Positions 1-9,298 of a DNA stretch of 18,051 nucleotides are shown here, piece by piece. Source of the DNA: Hymenochaete sp. R1. Its lineage: Eukaryota > Basidiomycota > Agaricomycetes > Hymenochaetales > Hymenochaetaceae. Each line of letters begins with the position of its first letter. Position 1 is the stretch's first letter. Below the pieces are notes generated by a model that saw only the letters and a list, made by a program, of their open reading frames with translations, made no database searches and was not told where the DNA came from. Made by a program: the position numbers and the translations under genes. The stretch is from NCBI GenBank assembly GCA_019400425.1, contig JAFREE010000286.1:1-18051 (forward strand), in the 5' to 3' direction.

Positions 1-83
1 CGAATGGAAATGGGCTTCAGAGTGATCTCATCTTCCACTTCCACTTCCTGAGAAAAGATCCAAGAGAGTGGGGCGTCAGACAT
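1..83 (-). CDS. Partial gene start, unknown product (5' end only)
   Basis: Read on the minus strand, an ATG at 83-81 opens a frame that stays open to the window edge (27 codons). It begins MSDAPLSWIFSQEVEVEDEI and is rich in acidic residues. The region just upstream on that strand is strongly CT-rich, as is common before fungal start codons, and it leads into a divergent intergenic space shared with the LAA1-like gene. No domain is visible and I do not recognise the family. Whether this gene is intact cannot be judged because only its first codons are present. The frame could also be a chance opening. Confidence 0.45.
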   Translation of the reverse strand, partial: MSDAPLSWIFSQEVEVEDEITLKPISI

Positions 84-582
84 GACGAGGAAACGAGTGC
101 TTAAACGTTGCTTTGACTTGGAGGGTTTGAAGGAAGGGAATCACGATTGCATGCCCTGAGGCTTGCGGCAGCATGTGGACGTGCGTGAGACTCCGTGGGA
201 GGCGAAAGACACGATGTGAGGGAGGGAGGAGGGAGGGAGGGAGGAAGAAGAGTAGTTGAATTGAATTAATTGAAATTGGCATTAGAGAGTGTTAGAGTCG
301 AGTCAGAGGAACAGAGAGCGTTATCGCTGCGAACCTTCGTCTATGTATATGTAGTTTTCTCCGAAAGTCTTCCCTCCTTGCGGCCGTGCCCCTTGTCCTT
401 CTTTTCCCACATATATTCCACTCTTTTCGTTCGCCCTCTCGGAATTCCTTTTCCTACATCCATACACTCTGCGATGTATTCTTCCTTTTCCTCTATTTCG
501 GCGCGTACACGGTTAGCTTGCTGAGCAAACTTTCCTATGTGGAGGCGTGACAGAAATTATGAGAGCGTGGAGAGTGACTGCG
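84..582. promoter_or_regulatory. Divergent intergenic region between the left-edge gene and the LAA1-like gene
   Basis: About 500 bp separate two divergent start codons (83 on minus, 583 on plus). Near the minus-strand gene there is a purine run of GGGAGG repeats (218-250), which is CT-rich on that gene's sense strand. Closer to the plus-strand gene, 360-510 is pyrimidine-rich on the plus strand. I see no convincing TATA box at a sensible distance and no gene. The open frames here are short and lack protein-like composition. The promoter role is inferred from position only. Confidence 0.35.
218..250 (+). repeat. GGGAGG-type purine tract
   Basis: The plus strand is almost pure A/G here, with at least four runs of three G separated by A or AGGA. 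The order would permit a G-quadruplex on this strand. It lies about 135-170 bp upstream of the left-edge minus-strand start codon, so on that gene's strand it is a CT-rich stretch of its presumed promoter or leader. Confidence 0.6.
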
Positions 583-757
583 ATGAGCATTCCTCCAGAA
601 TCAGTCCTAGACGAGGTTCGTTCCGTCTGTTATCCTGTATAGGCATATAAACTAACTATCATATTACAGTCAAAGCTTGCAGGAGACAAGTCCACTGCCT
701 CTTATCCACTCGCTCTTTCCTCTCGTCCAACCCCGCCTCAGACTTCCTCAAACAAAC

Positions 758-792
758 TAAGGTGCACGACACAAGAAGTGTGCACCCCCCCT
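758..792 (+). repeat. Left terminal inverted repeat of the TA-flanked element
   Basis: The 35 bases, including the flanking TA, match the reverse complement of 1246-1280 without mismatch and end in a run of seven C then T. Beyond this the two sides can be extended loosely: TGTGA on the left against TCCTGTGA on the right, a three-base gap. Confidence 0.85.
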
Positions 793-1278
793 GTGATTTT
801 CTTTTAAGGGAATTCTGGGAGAGTGTTACACAACTTCCATCTTCCTCTTCTCATTCAATTTTAACTCTTAGAAAATTCTAGTACACGAGAATGAAAGGGC
901 CGGAGCTACTCTCCAGTTCTCGTGCCTTGGTTTTTTAAAATATGTGCTGTGGAAGGAGAAGAGAAAGAAACAAAGTAAACATGGTCTCTATCTTCCTCTT
1001 TTTTTCCTAAGTTCGAGATTTGAAGTGAAATTTTTGGGCAGAAATGAATGATTTGGGGTGTATCTCTGCGCTCGAGCGTTGAAGGAACGAGCAATCCGCA
1101 CGAAGACGCGGCGAAGTGCGCGCGACTTGACCCACTTGACGCGTCGTGCTCTTTCGTTGTGGGTCCATTTCATCCCTATATGATTATAGTCTAACGACGA
1201 AAGGAAATAAAGCACGTGCATGGCTGCGTCACAGAGCGTCACAGGAGGGGGGGTGCACACTTCTTGTGTCGTGCACCT
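760..1278. mobile_element. Non-autonomous inverted-repeat element (MITE-like, TA-flanked)
   Basis: Two 35-bp perfectly complementary ends, 758-792 and 1246-1280, face each other. Counting the outer TA dinucleotides (758-759 and 1279-1280) as a target duplication leaves a 519-bp element with 33-bp terminal inverted repeats that begin AGGTGCACGACACAAG. This is the arrangement expected of a Tc1/mariner-type MITE. Each repeat is itself folded: GGTGCAC near the outer end pairs with GTGCACC 12 bases further in. The interior (793-1245) has no protein-like frame but contains smaller hairpins, for example GACCCAC with GTGGGTC around 1128-1165. It sits within the presumed second exon of the LAA1-like gene. 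Assignment to a superfamily is inferred from the TA and the ends alone. Confidence 0.8.
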
Positions 1279-1280
1279 TA
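1246..1280 (-). repeat. Right terminal inverted repeat of the TA-flanked element
   Basis: Exact reverse complement of 758-792, ending in the outer TA at 1279-1280. The sequence immediately outside (CCACTCTC) is unrelated to the left flank (AAACAAAC), so no target duplication longer than TA is visible. Confidence 0.85.
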
Positions 1281-3228
1281 CCACTCTCATCCCATTCACC
1301 CTCCTCAACTCTTGTCTTCCTCCCCACCCTTCTCTCAACCTGGCCGCTCTTTCCGTAACCTCATCGCACAATGCTTCGTCTTGCTGTACCAAAACGGCGA
1401 GATGAGGACCATGTTCGATACGATCCAGACTCTCTTCATGTCAGTCGCTGATATGAAGGCCTAGGATGTAAAGAAGAAAGTGTCAGTTCATTGCCCACTC
1501 TTGTCATGCGCTTATTTCAATGCCAATGTCCTCTAGCGCCGCGTTTTACTGCATTGGCGAGCTCATGGGCACATTGGGCGGTCAGATGATGTCCTTGATG
1601 GCAGAGACCGCCCTCCTCTGTCTAAAGAACTTTCGAGCGAGCTCAAGCGTACGTAAATCCTCACTTTTAATCCTCTACTCTCCGCTAACGCTTCCTCTAG
1701 TCCGTGCTGCTGCGTTGCCATGCCCTCACCGCCTTGCGCAAGGCGTACGCTACAGCCGGTCGAGCCGTGTCCGATGCAACAACAAAAGATAGTGTTCTCG
1801 GAACGCGCTCTCAGACAAAGCCATGCCCATCCAACGCGCCGCAGCAGGCGTATCACGACTGCTGTTTTTTTCTGTGATCGTTTCGAACGTATGTCTATGC
1901 AGATCCTCATCGTGCTCTACCCTATCGACGACGGGAACCGTTCCGTCTCGGACGTGGACACCATTGTCACCGCATGCGTCAAGGCCCTCGAGAACGCAGA
2001 CCAGGAGACCCGCAGGCCTCTCGCCCGTCTCGCAGGCCACATCCTCGCCTCAACCCAGACGCCCAAAGCCCTCCCTCCTCATCAAGTCGCCTGCACAAGA
2101 CTCGCTAGAAGCAGACGGAGACGGCCCGAGCGCCATCGCCCTCGAGTCCGCGCACAAACCCATCCTCGCACCAGCAGACATGCTCGCGTGCCTCTCCACG
2201 CACTTCAACAATCCGATGTGCTCGCGCAAAACGAAAATTGGGATATTCGACCTCTACACGTCGCTCATATCCACGCTCGGGATGGACTTTGTCGAGGCCA
2301 ACTACGCTGTCCTCGTCAAGGACCTGTTCTCCGAGATCGACGTGTGTTCGCACCCCCAGCCGCCGAACGCACGCGACGACACCCTCATCATCACCAAACT
2401 CACTGAGATCCTCCGGGACCTCATTGGCGTCCGCCTCCTCTACGAACAAGGCCAGATCAGCGCCATTCTCGAGCTCTCCCGTTCATACCTCAGGAAATGG
2501 CCCGCGCTCATGCCCAACCAGACAGCACCAGACGCGTCCATCCTCGTTGTCGCGCTGAAAGAAGTCGCGGGACTCGTGCAGCAGCTGGGGAACGCGCAGC
2601 CGCCGGTGCAGGAGGCGCCGTTGGTGAAGCTGCTCGAGCATCTGGCGCACGAGCGTAGCGGCTTCTTGGGCGCTGAGGGCGTTCTGCCTCGCGACGCCCC
2701 TCTGGATCCCCAAGATCGTTCTCAACGTCCTGGAGCTCCCCCAACGCGACATGTCCACCCTCAACATGCTCTCCGGAAGCCACCCCGAGTCCCCATTGAA
2801 CATTACCGCAACCACGACCGCAAATACAAACACAAACGCGCTCCCGATGGAACTCACCACTAGCACCCGCACCCTCGGCCACGCTTTCGCCCTCGCCGCC
2901 CTCTTCGCCGCCACCCCCAAACGACCACTGTACGTCTCCGCCATAGTCTTCGTGACGGCGACCTCCCTCCTCCGGCGCGCAGGCACACACGGCATGGCGC
3001 TCGCGAGCGTCGAGATCGAGGTGAGCTGGACGATCCTCGCGGGCCTCATGTCTCTCGGCCCGGCCTTCGTGCGCGCACACCTCCCGCAGCTCCTCGTCCT
3101 CTGGCGGAACGCACTGCCGAAGCCCACGACGAAGGACGGTGGGGTCGTCGGCGGGGGTGGGGGGCGGGGAGCGATATGGATGAGTGGGCGTTCTTGTTGG
3201 GGGTGCGGGCGTGTGCGTTGGAGGCTGT

Positions 3229-3240
3229 GGGGGGGGGGGG
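3229..3240 (+). repeat. Poly-G run (12 G) inside the LAA1-like pseudogene
   Basis: An uninterrupted run of G coincides with a change of reading frame in the LAA1-like copy: ACALEAV lies just before it, and FLRCNEG follows. Such a run is prone to replication slippage and to sequencing error, so this particular frameshift is weak evidence of decay on its own. Confidence 0.7.
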
Positions 3241-3897
3241 CTTTTTGAGGTGTAATGAGGGGTGCGAACGGCGTCGGTGGTGTGACGGACCATCCCTCGA
3301 CTGTGCTCGCTGTATCGCGCGAAGCCCTCCTCCGACGCCTCACATACCAATCCTTCACCTATCTCTCCCATCTCTCCCCTCCTCGAATACCCTGCCCCAT
3401 ACACACAATCAATTCAATCAACCACGACCCACGCCCTCCCCGAACCCACCCAACTCTCCCTCATCAACCCCACCGCCGCCCTCTTCTCCAGCGCAGAGGG
3501 CTTCCAGGGGAGCGCCTTCCAAGTCGCTATCGCCTCCACCAGCGGGATGTGGAACCCGGAGAAGGGGGACGGGTATGCGTATGGGGTGACGACGCTTTGT
3601 GGGCGGATGGGGGAGGTCGGAGCTGTGGGCGTGGGAGAGGATGGGGATGGAGGGATTGGGAAGGGCGATTTGGGGGGGTCGGAGGGATAGGTTGAATAGG
3701 GACTCGATTGAGGCCAAGGTGGATGATTTGGTAAGTATCGTTTTGGTTTTTTTTGTTCTTCGTTTTTTTAGAGAGAGAGAACTGATTGGACGACGTATCG
3801 TGGTTGATCACGCAACCTATCCTCGGTTCACTCGAATTCGACCCCCTCCTCCTCTGCCAATCCGCGTCTACTTCGAGCTCGCTGGGTCACTCGTTCG

Positions 3898-3926
3898 TCA
3901 GTGTCAGTGTCAGTGCCAGTGCCAGC
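3898..3926 (+). repeat. Short 6-bp tandem repeat (GTCAGT/GCCAGT)
   Basis: About five copies of a hexamer of the form GTCAGT or GCCAGT encode a Ser-Val/Ser-Ala dipeptide repeat between the conserved blocks EFDPLLLCQSAS and WPEPPLQATAAVVDEA of the LAA1-like copy. The repeat lies in a segment likely to be a variable linker in the family. Confidence 0.6.
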
Positions 3927-5416
3927 ATGGACTTCACATGGCCCGAACCGCCTCTACAAGCTACCGCCGCCGTCGTCGACGAAGCCATCGAGCTCTTCGC
4001 CTCCCTCCTCCCGCTCCAAGATACTAGCTTACCTTCACGCGCGCCCTCCTCTCTTCTGTCCTCTCCTCCACGCGCTCGCCCAAACTCGAGAAAAACTCAG
4101 GACGCAAGGAAGCCGTCGTCGTCAACGCCGCAGTCGCCATTGCCCTCGCCCTCCGCGTAGCCACCTCCACCTCCTCCACCATTACGAATGTGATCTCCTC
4201 GAGACGGTGCAAGGAAACGTTCGGGGACGACAAAGTCGGCGAGATGCTCTCCGCTTTCCTCCAGGATGCCTTGGTGAACAGCGCAGGCGATCCCTTCCTC
4301 TGACACGCCGCCTCCGAAGCGCTCGGCTGCCTCGCCAGCCTCTCCTCCGCGACCTTCCTAACCTCCCTCACGAAAACCCTCATGGGCGCCGTCGTCTCCA
4401 ACCGGGACCCCCACGCGCACGAAGGCTACACCCTCGCCTTCGGCGCCATCTACACCCACGTCGGCGGCCTCGCCGCAGGCCCCTTGCTCAAGACGACGGT
4501 GAATGTGCTGATGAGCCTCGGGAACGCCCCGCATCCCGTGGTGCAGTACTGGGCACTGAGCGCGCTGGCGCAGGTGGTGAACGCCGCGAGCCTCGCATAC
4601 GCGCCTTTCGCGGCGTCCACGCTGGGGATGGCGTCCAAACTGTACCCGTCTGACGCACACGACCCCGATGGTAGGCTGAGCGTAGGGAACGCGAATCTGA
4701 AGGGGACGCATCCGGTATATCAGGAGGTGTGCTAGCTCGTGGACGCGCTTGTTTCGGTGCTGGGACCGGATATTAGGGGGGCGGTGAGGACGAGGGAGTT
4801 GGTGCTTGATTTTGTGGGGGAGTTGATGGAGGAGGGCTACGAGAGCGTTGGGGTGGAGGCGATCAAGTGTACGCAGCATTTGCTCATGTTCGCGCCTTCG
4901 TTCGTTCCTCTTCCCGCCCTCCTCGCGCGTATCCGCACACACCTCTCCTCCTCTTCCTCCTCCTCCTCCTCCCCTGGCTCCTCCAGCCGACACGCCCGCC
5001 GTCCGCTCAAATTCGCAGCTATCAACGCGCTCTACCGGCTCGTCCAGCGCGACGCGGTCGCCATCAGCCAGAGCGCAAGCGGCGGAGACGCGCTCGTGGA
5101 GGAGCTCTTTGGGATACTGGACGGGGACCCGGGGATCGGGGGCGTGAGGGATGTGATTGGGGTGTGGGTGGAGAGGACGGGGGTGCTGAATCCCGGGGCA
5201 TTGATCGATCTTTGCCAGAGGATCATGATGAGGACGATGGCGGGGCAGGTCGTCTCTGCAATCGGGCCGTCGTCGGGGGCGGGGTCAGGGCAAGCTGATG
5301 CTGATGCTAGTGCAAACAGCAGTATCAATGGAAGTGGAGGTGGTAGTGTAGTAAACCTATCGCAGGAGACGACGAAGACCAATCGCTCTCCGTCTCCATC
5401 CCCTCCAACACCAGCA

Positions 5417-5443
5417 CCCCCCCCCCCCCCCACACACACACAC
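5417..5443 (+). repeat. Poly-C (15) plus CA microsatellite in the LAA1-like pseudogene
   Basis: A run of fifteen C (5417-5431) runs straight into a CA dinucleotide repeat of about six units. The reading frame changes across it: the upstream frame encodes the Ser-rich SVVNLSQETTK linker, and the downstream conserved frame resumes at RWRTRPSALSRLHTICII from 5451. Slippage or base-calling error are both possible causes. Confidence 0.75.
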
Positions 5444-8400
5444 AAACCCCCGCTGGCGCACCCGGCCCTCCGCACTCAGCCGCCTGCACACCATCTGCAT
5501 CATCCCGCTCGCGCGCGAACACCTCGACATACCCTACGCGCGGGATGACGGCGAAGGGCGTCGGGAGCTTGTTGGTGAGTCGCGTGCCGAATTTGATACG
5601 GATGGCGTTTGGGAGTAGTCCGAGCTATGTGATGGAGATTAGGTTGGAGGTGCTGGGGTTGTTGAGAGATGTTATCGAGGTACGTAGCAGCAAACCGAGA
5701 AAACAATAAAAAGAAATAGAACCTCACGACTAACGACTCACTTGTAAATTTTCTCCCCGTCTAGGTCTTCGCCTCTTCCCCAGACCCGGACTACCCCGCC
5801 TCGCTTCTGCTCGAACAGCACCAAGCACCGATCACCGCCGCCCTCACGCCCGCGTTCGCGGCGGTCTCGACGCCGGAGATTTTGGCGAGCGCCGTGCAGG
5901 TGTGTGCGGTGTTCATGGGGAGCGGGATCGTGAGGGAGTTGGGGAGGATGGGGCGCATATTGAGGTTGTTGACGAGCGCGCTGGAGCAGTCGAAAGGTCC
6001 GTTTCGTTCGCCCCTTTTTTAAAAGACCTTTCTCGTCTTCTTATTGACGAACTTCAACGTTAATGGTAAATAAATAAAAGCCATGTTATACCAGAGTCAG
6101 GCACCTTCTCCCTCGGCGAAGCCCAGGAACTTTCCCCAAACGCCTCCATCATGCTCCGCATCTCTTCCCTCGCCGCCTGGGCCGAACTCCAGGTCGCAGC
6201 CGCCACCTCCGGATCCGAACGGAGCTAACTGAACGACGTCGTGAAGCCGCACCAGAAGACGTTGTGCCCGCTGTGGGTCGCAGCTCTGAGGGACTATGCG
6301 AGTATTAAGAGTGATTCGGAGGTGGGGATGGGTGGCGGCCAGGACGTGGGAGGGACGATGGACGCGCCGTATGCGAGCCTTGGGAGGGAGGTTTTGTTAT
6401 CTGTGAGTTGCAACCGATTTTCTCGTTGTTTTCGGCTTGGGGCGCTTGGTGAATGATGTGTGCTTGTGCAGTATTACGACAAGTTCTGGCCGACGATCAT
6501 GCACGCCGTCGCATGCGCCATGAAGCTCAACGACCCGTACGTTCTTGCAGCAATGGGCGGCCTCGAAGCGCCCCCATCCACTTCCTCACAGTCCCAGCTG
6601 ACATCTTAAGCCAAGACCACGACCATGGCCCCACGCACGGAACCCACCGCCCTCTTTTTCCCCCTCTTCGGCCTCACGTACGAGTCCCTCTCCCTCCCCT
6701 CAGCAGACTCGACGCCCTCGTCCCTCACCCGCAAGAACACGCTCATCGCGCTCGAGGCGCGTTAGAGTCTCGTCCGGCCCGAGTGCTCCAGGAAGGCGCT
6801 TTTGAGTGCCCCCGGGCTGGAAGGGAAGGCGATTTTCGAGGAGGTGGTCAGTCTTTGGTTCCGGATGGCGATGACGGAGGCGGCAGGCGTGCAGGCTGGG
6901 CCTGTGGAGGTCGTCAGGGCGTTCGCGGTTGGGCAAAGGGGGAATATGGGTCCGACTGCGACTGCGACTGCGTGAGTGTTTATTTTAGTCTGTCTACGTT
7001 TGGTGTCTGGTGTATGGTTTTTGCGTTGGAGGGAGCTGTGTTGACGGGTGTTGCGTTGTAGGAATGGACGGGGAGACGGCGGTTCTGTTGATGCGGCGGC
7101 GGATGGGCCGCTGAAACAGTGTCTTCGTATATGTGCTTACATTCTTCGGAACGCCATCTCCGGAACAGGGAGCGCGCGAACCTGTGCGTACACTATCTTT
7201 GACACCGTCTTCTCTACTGAACTCATCTTCCGTATGGTACACTTTCTTTTTCCAAAAAAATCTAATTGTGACGGCATAGTCACGTCCGGCCCTCCTGCGG
7301 ATAGGATCGCCCTCATCAAGGCTGCGTTTTCAGCATTCATGGCTGGTGGCGAAGTCTCAGAGCCTGAATCGAAAGAAGAGATCAGGGCCGTTTCTATTTG
7401 CTTATACGCCGGTACGTTCGTTTTCGTGTATTTGCAGTTTGAGTTTAGGGTCATCTTGACTCATTTGCTTGCGCCACTCGCATACGAATATACGAATATA
7501 GAACTGCTCAAAGAGGAGAAGACCGAGATTGACTTGATGGGGCCGACGTTATAGAGCCTCAAAGCGCTGTTGGACACGACTCCTTCGTCTGAGTCGTCTC
7601 CTACGGCCTCGACACGCTTCTCAAAGCTCGTTCATGGGTTGTTCTCAGCCTGTTTAGTGACTAACGACGAGATGAGGTGCGTGTTCTGTTTCATTTCATT
7701 TTTATCTTCCTGACTAAATTTTATCGAATGTGCGCGCGTATGTCCGTTTGATTTTGATGTTGTAGGGGCTGAGAGGGCGTTGTGTCCACAATGAAGGTCA
7801 CCAATAACTTGTTGGTGTCTGTCCTTATACTTACGGTCGTATCCCTCAAACTGGGTTCAACGGAGCGGCGCTGGAGTACTGCTGCTCGCTTATCTCACAG
7901 AAACTCCCAGAAAAAGAGGTACGTCTACCATCTTTCGTCTTTGATGTCTTTTATTTTTCCACAACTTATACTCATCCTCCGTTCCTCTCTGGGTTTTTAA
8001 TAAATCGATGCATTCGTATGTTTATGACGTAGGTCTCGCTAACGGCCGCGCATTGTGTCAAGACGATCATCCTCGCGGGTCTAGCAGGGAACGTCGTGCT
8101 CAAACACTGCACGAGGCTTCCCTTCCCTGGGATGATCGAGTACATAGCTTCGGTCGCCGCTACTGCGAAGAGTCAGAGTCAGAGCCGGGATGCCGGTCAG
8201 CAGCAACAACAGCTGGTACAGATGGCGACGGACGTGAAGGGTGTGGACGAGCTTTTGAAGGCGTTTGCGGCGTTCTTTGGGGCTACGCTTGTTGTGTTTC
8301 GTGAGTTGTCCCTGTCGTTACCTTCACTTTATCGGAATCTCTCTTTCTTCCTCTCTTCTTTTCCTGTGAGTTCCAAACTGACACAAACCATTTTTTTTTA

Positions 8401-8684
8401 CCAGAACCACGCCTCTTAGCCATCCCCCTCCGAACTCTTTCCCTCCTCCTCTCCTTCCACATCCTCAACAACTGCTTCCTCCTTGCCCCCACCACCTCTC
8501 CACGCCCTCGCCCTCTCCCAGATCCTCTCATTGGCGACCAGTTCCCCGGCCGCGTTCAAAGAAGCGACAGCCGAGATGGATGCAGGTGCGCGAGAGTGTC
8601 CGGAGAGCAGTATAAGGGCTGCTTTTGGGTCGAGAGGGGTGGGTCAGTGGAGTGGGAGGCCGCAGATTTCGTTGAGGTCGTTTT

Positions 8685-9298
8685 GAAGGGTGATGAAAGG
8701 GAACAGAAATGGAATAAGGTGGGATGTGGATGTGTATTTGTAAGTTATACGAAGGAAACGTGTATTTATTGATAGGAAAGATTTGTTATGCATCGTCTCT
8801 AGTTTTTTATCGTCTGTGTTTGGTCACTGACATTGAACAAAGGATATGGAAAAAATACAGCTGTCAAGTCCGCTCTGAATTTTCTCAGGCGTCATGGTCT
8901 AACGGATTTAGGGAGCACAACCAGCCATCTCAAGAGATGACCGAACTTCCTGGATATGCAGGCCGAACTCGACCGTCGAATTACCGCCGACGTGTGCAAA
9001 GCGGTAAGGAAACGACGATGGCCGCACTGACGCGTATGTGCGGCGTGTCTGAGTCTTCAGGCTAGATCGATGACGACAGCTTACGGCACACTGCTTAGCA
9101 TTAGCGAGCGCACGGACGGGCGAAATCCGTGGCCCGCGAGATTATGCACGTCAGGTTCTCAGAACTGAATCCATATGATATGGTGCGACCGGACTGACTT
9201 TCTTCATTTTAGTGTTGGAATAGGATATATAAAAAGGTGGGGTTCGGTTTTTCCGAATGCTGTCCCCGTACAAACTTGTTCCAGCAGTATCAACAACG
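8685..9298. other. Intergenic region between LAA1-like and aldo/keto reductase relics
   Basis: No protein-like frame or RNA gene is convincing here. A stretch around 8889-8918 loosely resembles the 5' half of a tRNA but has no matching 3' half. A six-base hairpin (CACGGA with TCCGTG) lies near 9110-9130. The right end is the presumed promoter of the aldo/keto reductase. Confidence 0.5.
9226..9235 (+). promoter_or_regulatory. TATA-like box upstream of the aldo/keto reductase relic
   Basis: TATATAAAAA lies 64 bp upstream of the presumed ATG (9299), a normal spacing for a fungal TATA box with a short 5' leader. Its survival next to a broken coding region suggests the gene was once a normal transcription unit. 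Function is inferred from sequence and position only. Confidence 0.45.

Larger units (their letters stand above)
583..8684 (+). pseudogene. LAA1/HEATR5-family HEAT-repeat protein, disabled copy
   Basis: LAA1 (yeast) and HEATR5 (animals) are very large HEAT/ARM-repeat proteins that assist AP-1/clathrin sorting at the trans-Golgi and endosomes. Matching stretches occur in family order: RNLIAQCFVLLYQNGEMRTM (near 1350), AFYCIGELMG (1540), RDLIGVRLLYEQGQI (2420), LPQLLVLWRNALPKP (3085), HEGYTLAFGAIYTHVGGLAA (4420), VEAIKCTQHLLMFAP (4855), LLLEQHQAPITAALTPAF (5800), RMGRILRLLTSALEQSK (5945), GPLKQCLRICAYILRNAI (7110), and the C-terminal SSPAAFKEA...QISLRSF ending at 8684. I place the start at ATG 583 (MSIPPESVLDE, intron 616-669, then KLAGDKSTASYPL); this part is less certain. 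In-frame stops lie at 1462, 4301, 4733, 6226, 6607, 6763 and 7552. The reading frame changes about twelve times, for example near 1800, 2060, 2650, 3160, 4020, 5445, 5545, 7855 and 8460. A 519-bp element interrupts exon 2. Many GT-AG introns are still plausible, for example 1649-1700, 1850-1902 and 6972-7061. The copy cannot encode a full protein. Confidence 0.85.

Noticed and set aside
758..1280. Introner-type element (an insertion that supplies its own splice sites)
   Set aside because: The ends are TA plus AGGTGC on the left and GCACCT plus TA on the right. There is no AG acceptor at the right boundary, and the length is far above the 50-90 bp of other introns here.
1720..2406. 228-codon open frame on the plus strand
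   Set aside because: Only the central part (about 1903-2060) is in the true LAA1-like frame. The rest is an Arg/His/Pro-rich out-of-frame reading and not a separate gene.
2483..3404. Two long minus-strand open frames (about 290 codons each)
   Set aside because: They are antisense to well-conserved LAA1-like blocks, and their Arg/Pro-rich composition is typical of shadow frames in GC-rich DNA.
583..8684. Alternative genetic code or stop-codon recoding to explain in-frame stops
   Set aside because: TAA, TAG and TGA all occur in frame, and frameshifts, a deleted exon and an insertion are present as well. Recoding would not explain these.
8889..8918. tRNA-like 5' half (GTCATGGTCTAACGG resembles a D-arm region)
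   Set aside because: No matching acceptor stem, no T-arm with the usual GTTCGA core at the right distance, and no convincing anticodon stem.
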